The translations under genes were made by a program, and so were the position numbers. From Sulfuricurvum sp. IAE1 (lineage in GTDB: Bacteria; Campylobacterota; Campylobacteria; Campylobacterales; Sulfurimonadaceae), in contig CAMBHX010000023.1 of NCBI GenBank assembly GCA_945867285.1, positions 1 to 17,302 of the forward strand: a stretch of DNA of 17,302 nucleotides, read 5' to 3'. The notes under the pieces were generated by a model that was not told where the DNA came from, did no database searches, and saw nothing but the letters and a program-made list of their open reading frames with translations. Shown here piece by piece: positions 13,177 to 17,302 of the stretch. Each line of letters opens with the position of its first letter. The stretch's first letter is position 1.

Positions 13177-14190
13177 AATAATCCACTCTCGCTTCAAATC
13201 TTTATCCAGACATGCCAAAATTTCATATCCAATTGTTCCAACTGCTTTGGCATATTTGTTGGCATCATTAAAAATTAATAACTCATCCAAATCAGACGAA
13301 AAAGCGGCACTATCCATCGAGATGCGTCCTCGCAGTTCAACTGCTTGAGGTGTACTATATCGGTTGGATGCGAGTCTATCCAAACCATTGGCATATCCCA
13401 TATCATACGTCGAGATGATTTCATCACACATCGCCGTATAAATACCGTTATACCCTACTCTCTCCCCTTTTTTTAACACACGAGTCGATATTTTATCTCC
13501 CCAAAGTGATAACACTGGCTTCAAGAATGGCTGTTGCAAAGAGATATCCATCTCCAAACATCCATACAGCGCAATCCCTACACGCACGATATCATCGTCA
13601 CAATGAGCAGCACGAAACACCCCAGCGGAGTTAGAGAGATGAAAACGTGGCGTCCAGCCATACTGTTGTGACAACGCTTCAACTCTTGGTTTCAAACCAT
13701 CAAAAGTATGCCGTTGCCAAAAATATTCACTACTAAGGGTATCCGCACTGCGTAAATGACTCATCACTCCTATACATTCGAGTTGTTGAGCTGACATCAT
13801 TTCAAAGGCTTTTTCTATCTCATCAATACCTATGCCATTACGATGCATTCCTGTATCAATTTTCAATTCTACTTTAGTCGTTGCAGGAAATTTATTAATG
13901 GTATCCAAAGAGTTAATCACATACTGAAACTTTGGATTCGTACACGTTGGAACATCCGCCAAAATGAGAATATCCTCAAAAAATTCCTCAATTTCCAAAG
14001 CTTCACGCTCCAGGCGAACCACAGCATGCCCAATTCCATACTCACGGCACGCCCCAGCTATAAGTGTGGCACCATGACCGTACGCATTGTCTTTTAACAC
14101 CACGGCAATTTTATCTCTATCACCGATATGGTGTGCGATAATGTCAAGATTATGAATAAGTGCCTGTCGGCTAAGTTTTAGTGTTCCCAT
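13171..14190 (-). CDS. alr: Alanine racemase
   Basis: Alr makes D-alanine for peptidoglycan with pyridoxal phosphate. The 339-residue protein has the PLP lysine K33 in LKDNAYGHG (32-40), the HLSNSAGVFR segment (184-193), R203 in RVGIALYG and the second-base tyrosine Y247 in RVGYNGIYTA. GRISMDS (288-294) lies near the C-terminus. The ATG at 14190 aligns with the family N-terminus and has GGA upstream; the TTG at 14214 would read into repeat R5. It is divergent from aguA. Confidence 0.96.
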   Translation of the reverse strand: MGTLKLSRQALIHNLDIIAHHIGDRDKIAVVLKDNAYGHGATLIAGACREYGIGHAVVRLEREALEIEEFFEDILILADVPTCTNPKFQYVINSLDTINKFPATTKVELKIDTGMHRNGIGIDEIEKAFEMMSAQQLECIGVMSHLRSADTLSSEYFWQRHTFDGLKPRVEALSQQYGWTPRFHLSNSAGVFRAAHCDDDIVRVGIALYGCLEMDISLQQPFLKPVLSLWGDKISTRVLKKGERVGYNGIYTAMCDEIISTYDMGYANGLDRLASNRYSTPQAVELRGRISMDSAAFSSDLDELLIFNDANKYAKAVGTIGYEILACLDKDLKREWIIE

Positions 14191-14209
14191 AGTGTTCCAT
14201 AATTTAAAC

Positions 14210-14277
14210 GTCAAAGAGATGCATCCCTTTGACTACGCTAGCCGCTAAGGCACTAAAGCTTGCTCCATTTTGGAGCA
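14210..14277 (+). repeat. Intergenic hairpin repeat, diverged copy R5
   Basis: The head hairpin is GTCAAAG (14210-14216) with CTTTGAC (14227-14233) around AGATGCATCC, which keeps the family loop. The stem bases differ at several pairs, yet all still match. The middle differs (GCCGCTAAGGC), then CACTAAAGCT and a TGCTCCA/TGGAGCA hairpin (14261-14277). CGCTAAGG also occurs beside copy R4 (4213-4220). Being in a divergent gap, it cannot be a terminator for either neighbour. Confidence 0.65.
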
Positions 14278-14299
14278 GATTATATTACAAGGATGTTTA

Positions 14300-15310
14300 A
14301 TGCGTTATTTCCCCGCTGAATTTGAACCTCAAAGTTTTGTTCAACTCATATTTCCTCACCCCAAAAGTGACTGGATAGAGTATCTCGAAGAGGCGCGCAG
14401 TTGTTTTGTCAACATCGCCAATGCTATCTCGCGTTATGAACCATGCTTGATTATTTGTGACGATGTCGAGTTGGTCAAAAGTTATTTTACCCTCAACGAT
14501 AACCTCATCTTTATCCACTATCAAACCAATGACACATGGGCCCGTGATTGCAGCGCCTTGAGTGTCATCGATGAAGAGGAAGACGAAGCATTGCTGCTGG
14601 ATTTTACTTTCACCGGATGGGGAGGAAAATTTGATGCATCCTACGACAATGCTATGAGTGGTAATCTAGCAAAAATCTATGGCGCACCCATGCGTAAAAT
14701 TGATTTGATTCTCGAAGGTGGTGGTGTTGAGAGCAACGGCATAGGTGCTTTACTAGTCACCAGCGAATGTCTCCTCAACCCCAACCGAAATTCCCACCTT
14801 AATAAACAACAAACCGAGGAAATCCTGAAAAATGAGCTAGGTGTCGAACAAATTTTATGGCTTAATCACGGATACTTAGCAGGTGATGATACTGACAGCC
14901 ATATCGATACCTTAGCACGTTTTATCGACACAGATACTATCATGTATGTCAAATGCGACGATAAAAATGATGAACACTATGACGAGCTTTCCAAGATGGA
15001 AAAAGAACTTATGGCGTTGCGAGATAGTGACAATGAACCATTCAATCTCATAGCACTACCAATGACCGATGCGATTTTTTATGACGACGAACGACTCCCT
15101 GCGACGTATGCCAATTTTCTGATCATCAATGATGCCGTTTTAGTGCCCATCTATAACGATAGTCACGATGAGGAAGCGATTAAAATTTTCAAACGTGCAT
15201 TTAAGGGTCGTGACATCATCCCTATCGATTGCTCCATTCTCATCCGACAGCATGGCTCGCTGCACTGTGTCACCATGCAATTTCCAGAGGACGTTGGACT
15301 AAAGACTTAA
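14300..15310 (+). CDS. aguA: Agmatine deiminase
   Basis: The enzyme converts agmatine to N-carbamoylputrescine and ammonia, a step to putrescine and spermidine in this phylum. The 336-residue protein is in the agmatine/peptidylarginine deiminase (pentein) family. NDTWARD (77-83) holds the substrate aspartates, LEGGGVESNG (138-147) the glycine loop, GDDTDSHID (195-203) the catalytic histidine 201, and GSLHCVTMQ (319-327) the nucleophile C323. AAGGA lies 6 bases before the ATG at 14300, ruling against the TTG at 14270. The family name peptidylarginine deiminase is used in some annotations, but no signal peptide is present. Confidence 0.93.
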   Translation: MRYFPAEFEPQSFVQLIFPHPKSDWIEYLEEARSCFVNIANAISRYEPCLIICDDVELVKSYFTLNDNLIFIHYQTNDTWARDCSALSVIDEEEDEALLLDFTFTGWGGKFDASYDNAMSGNLAKIYGAPMRKIDLILEGGGVESNGIGALLVTSECLLNPNRNSHLNKQQTEEILKNELGVEQILWLNHGYLAGDDTDSHIDTLARFIDTDTIMYVKCDDKNDEHYDELSKMEKELMALRDSDNEPFNLIALPMTDAIFYDDERLPATYANFLIINDAVLVPIYNDSHDEEAIKIFKRAFKGRDIIPIDCSILIRQHGSLHCVTMQFPEDVGLKT

Positions 15311-15332
15311 CACTAATGTAACACTTTTTTTC

Positions 15333-15338
15333 TATGAT
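15333..15338 (+). promoter_or_regulatory. Probable -10 box of the copper receptor gene
   Basis: TATGAT follows a run of T (15324-15331), 20 bases before the AAGGA ribosome site. I see no clear metal-responsive operator; a short direct repeat, AACACTAATGTAACACT (15309-15325), lies just upstream. Confidence 0.5.
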
Positions 15339-15368
15339 AGGATATTCAATACTCTTCAAGGAAAAAGA

Positions 15369-17302
15369 ATGAAAAAAATCTCTCTACTCTCATTAGCGGC
15401 GATTGCGGCGCTCGCCTCTGAATCTGTTTCGATTCAAAAAATCACCGTTGAAGCCGATGCTATCAAATCTGATATTGCAGCAAAAGAGCTTGCAACATCT
15501 AAATCAAAAACTATGACGGGTGACGTCACAGATGTTCTGACAGATATCCCTGGTGTCAGTGTCTACAATATGGGAAGTCGTGCATCTCTTCCTGTTATTC
15601 ACGGTATGGCTGATGATCGTGTTAAAATCGATATCGATGGTATGACCATCACTTCTGCGTGTCCTAATCACATGAACCCAGCTCTTTCGTATATCGATAC
15701 GTCTAAAATCGAAACGATTGATGTTATGGCTGGTATCACACCAGTGAGTGAGGGTGGAGATAGCATCGGTGGAACGATTTCGGTAAAATCCAAAGATCCT
15801 GTGTTTGCCCAAAAAGGTGGAGAAGCACTGATTAGTGGTGAGATTTCTGGTTTTTACCATAGTAATAACCAAGCGCGCGGAGCATCTGTATCTGCATCGG
15901 CAGCCAATGACAAAATAAGTGTTAACTATTCAGGATACGCTGAAAAAGCAGAAAATTACAAAAATGGTTCGGGAGAAATTGTCAAAGACACCCTCTATCA
16001 ACAACAAAACCAATCAGCAACTATCGCCTATAAAGTAAGTACAAATGACACTGTTGCTCTTAAAGTGACCAAAACCAATGCAGACTATATCGGTTTCCCA
16101 AATGAATACATGGATATGCTTGGCAATGAGTCCACTTCCGAAAATCTAAGCTACAAAGGCAAAATCGGCTCACTCTTGATCGATGCCAACATCTACAACC
16201 AAGATACCGATCATTATATGAATAAAATTTTGACCGAACGTACTGGGAATATGCCTATGTACACAGAAGCCAAAGAAAGCGGTATCAATCTCAAAGCAAC
16301 CCTTCCATATAGTCAAACCCAAACCTTCAAATTCGGTGCTGATTATGATCGATACCGTCTCAACGATTGGTGGCCAGCAGCTGGTGGGAGTATGGCTGGC
16401 ATGAATCCTAACACGTTTTGGAATATTAATGATGGGAAACGTGATCGCGTCGGTGTATTTGCTGAAGCTGTTTCTCAATGGAGTGAAAAACTTTCATCGG
16501 TTATCGGCATACGTTATGACCGTATCATGATGGATACAGGCGATGTAGTAGGGTATAATGATGGCACTATCAATGGCACGGCAACTACTATGGACAACGA
16601 TCCAATCGACCAAGCTTATTTTAATTCCCTCGACCGCAAAAAAACTGATAACAATATCGATTTAACAGCGACTACAAAATATGAGTATAGTAATACGACC
16701 GATATGGAGCTAGGATTTGCTCGCAAAACCCGTTCCCCTAATATGTATGAGCGTTATGCTTGGGCTGGAAGTGCAGGAGCAGATGCAACTAACTTTGCAA
16801 CGACTTATACAGTAGGCACACCAGCCGCATCTATCAACCCTATCCTTATGGATATGCGAATGGTGAACTGGTTTGGTGACGGTAATGGATACGTCGGAAA
16901 CCTCGATCTAAAACCTGAAATCGCGAATACAATTAGTGCGACTATAGACTTGCACGACAGTACAAAAAAAGATTGGGGGTTCAAATTAACACCTTACTAT
17001 ACAAAAGTTAGTGATTATATTGATGTAAAACTACTATACACGACAGGTACTAATACTGTATCAGAGCGTAGCTATTACCAATTCATTAATGCCGACGCCC
17101 ATCTCTTTGGCGCTGATCTCTCCGGCTATGCAACCCTCTCCGATACCGCTGAAAATGGCAAAGTAACCCTAAAAGGTTCTATGAGCTATACACGCGGTTT
17201 TCGTGATAATGGTGGATCGCTTTATCATATGATGCCACTTCATGCCAAAGTCTCTCTTGATCGAGTTTCTGGTGCATGGAACAATGGAATCGATATCGAG
17301 AG
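15369..17302 (+). CDS. TonB-dependent outer-membrane receptor, OprC/NosA copper type; 3' end outside the window
   Basis: The frame is open for 644 codons to the window edge. Residues 1-17 are a signal peptide (MKKISLLSLAAIAALA). A TonB-box-like ITVEA (25-29) and the plug (about 45-135) follow, with SLPVIHGMADDRVKIDIDGM (73-92), then a Met- and Tyr-rich barrel. The plug has TSACPNHMNPALSY, giving C98-x3-M102, and the barrel has H282-Y-M284. OprC of Pseudomonas binds copper with a CxxxM and HxM pair, so this should be a copper importer. NosA, its relative, supplies nitrous oxide reductase. AAGGA lies 6 bases before the ATG. Perhaps 60-80 residues are missing, judging from the late YHMMPLHAK element. 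Confidence 0.9.
   Translation, partial: MKKISLLSLAAIAALASESVSIQKITVEADAIKSDIAAKELATSKSKTMTGDVTDVLTDIPGVSVYNMGSRASLPVIHGMADDRVKIDIDGMTITSACPNHMNPALSYIDTSKIETIDVMAGITPVSEGGDSIGGTISVKSKDPVFAQKGGEALISGEISGFYHSNNQARGASVSASAANDKISVNYSGYAEKAENYKNGSGEIVKDTLYQQQNQSATIAYKVSTNDTVALKVTKTNADYIGFPNEYMDMLGNESTSENLSYKGKIGSLLIDANIYNQDTDHYMNKILTERTGNMPMYTEAKESGINLKATLPYSQTQTFKFGADYDRYRLNDWWPAAGGSMAGMNPNTFWNINDGKRDRVGVFAEAVSQWSEKLSSVIGIRYDRIMMDTGDVVGYNDGTINGTATTMDNDPIDQAYFNSLDRKKTDNNIDLTATTKYEYSNTTDMELGFARKTRSPNMYERYAWAGSAGADATNFATTYTVGTPAASINPILMDMRMVNWFGDGNGYVGNLDLKPEIANTISATIDLHDSTKKDWGFKLTPYYTKVSDYIDVKLLYTTGTNTVSERSYYQFINADAHLFGADLSGYATLSDTAENGKVTLKGSMSYTRGFRDNGGSLYHMMPLHAKVSLDRVSGAWNNGIDIE

Noticed and set aside
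15309..15325. AACACT direct repeat as a copper-regulator site
   Set aside because: It is too short and does not match a copper operator I can recognise.

Overview
The window reads as ordinary chromosome of a member of the Campylobacterota (formerly Epsilonproteobacteria), most likely a free-living sulfur/hydrogen-oxidising type such as Sulfuricurvum or Sulfurimonas. The genus is an inference from protein style and gene order, not from a search. Supporting signs are moderately low GC, GCTATAAT-type -10 boxes behind T-rich tracts with no clear -35, an L32 protein without zinc cysteines, a DEAD-box helicase resembling the Helicobacter RhpA type, and a stand-alone RibA.

Layout. Positions 1-1004 (minus) hold the first two thirds of der/engA, with a long acidic linker. 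A purine phosphoribosyltransferase (1068-1514, plus) and metK (1679-2836) follow. Next come a 2[4Fe-4S] ferredoxin (2981-3265), then ndk - yceD-like - rpmF - plsX - fabH (3383-6517), which links ribosome and fatty-acid/phospholipid synthesis, and a HIT-family protein (6567-6941). A convergent RhpA-like helicase with an RGG tail lies on minus (6918-8519). After a 496-bp gap comes a 67-aa conserved-looking protein of unknown function. hemB and argF form a minus-strand pair (11263-9332), divergent from a tight ribA - rsmG - PP0621-like - unknown operon (11353-13126). alr (minus) and aguA (plus) diverge around 14200. The window ends inside a TonB-dependent receptor (15369 onward) that carries the CxxxM and HxM copper ligands of the OprC/NosA family.

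The most notable structure is not a gene. A roughly 100-bp, hairpin-rich intergenic repeat occurs six times in 17 kb (about 1522-1622, 4225-4324 inverted, 8686-8779, 9226-9320, 13129-13161 truncated, 14210-14277 divergent). Its first hairpin keeps base pairing while its stem bases change (compensatory changes), and its loop stays close to AATGCATC. Two copies share 39 identical bases and flank the 67-aa gene. One copy splits the usual yceD-rpmF pair and another lies against the metK promoter. This looks like a structured, MITE/REP-like element family with no transposase in view.

No tRNA, rRNA, CRISPR array, transposase, phage gene or defence system was found. The coding content is mainly housekeeping; the interest lies in the repeat family, the copper receptor, two probable leaderless genes and a few protein oddities.
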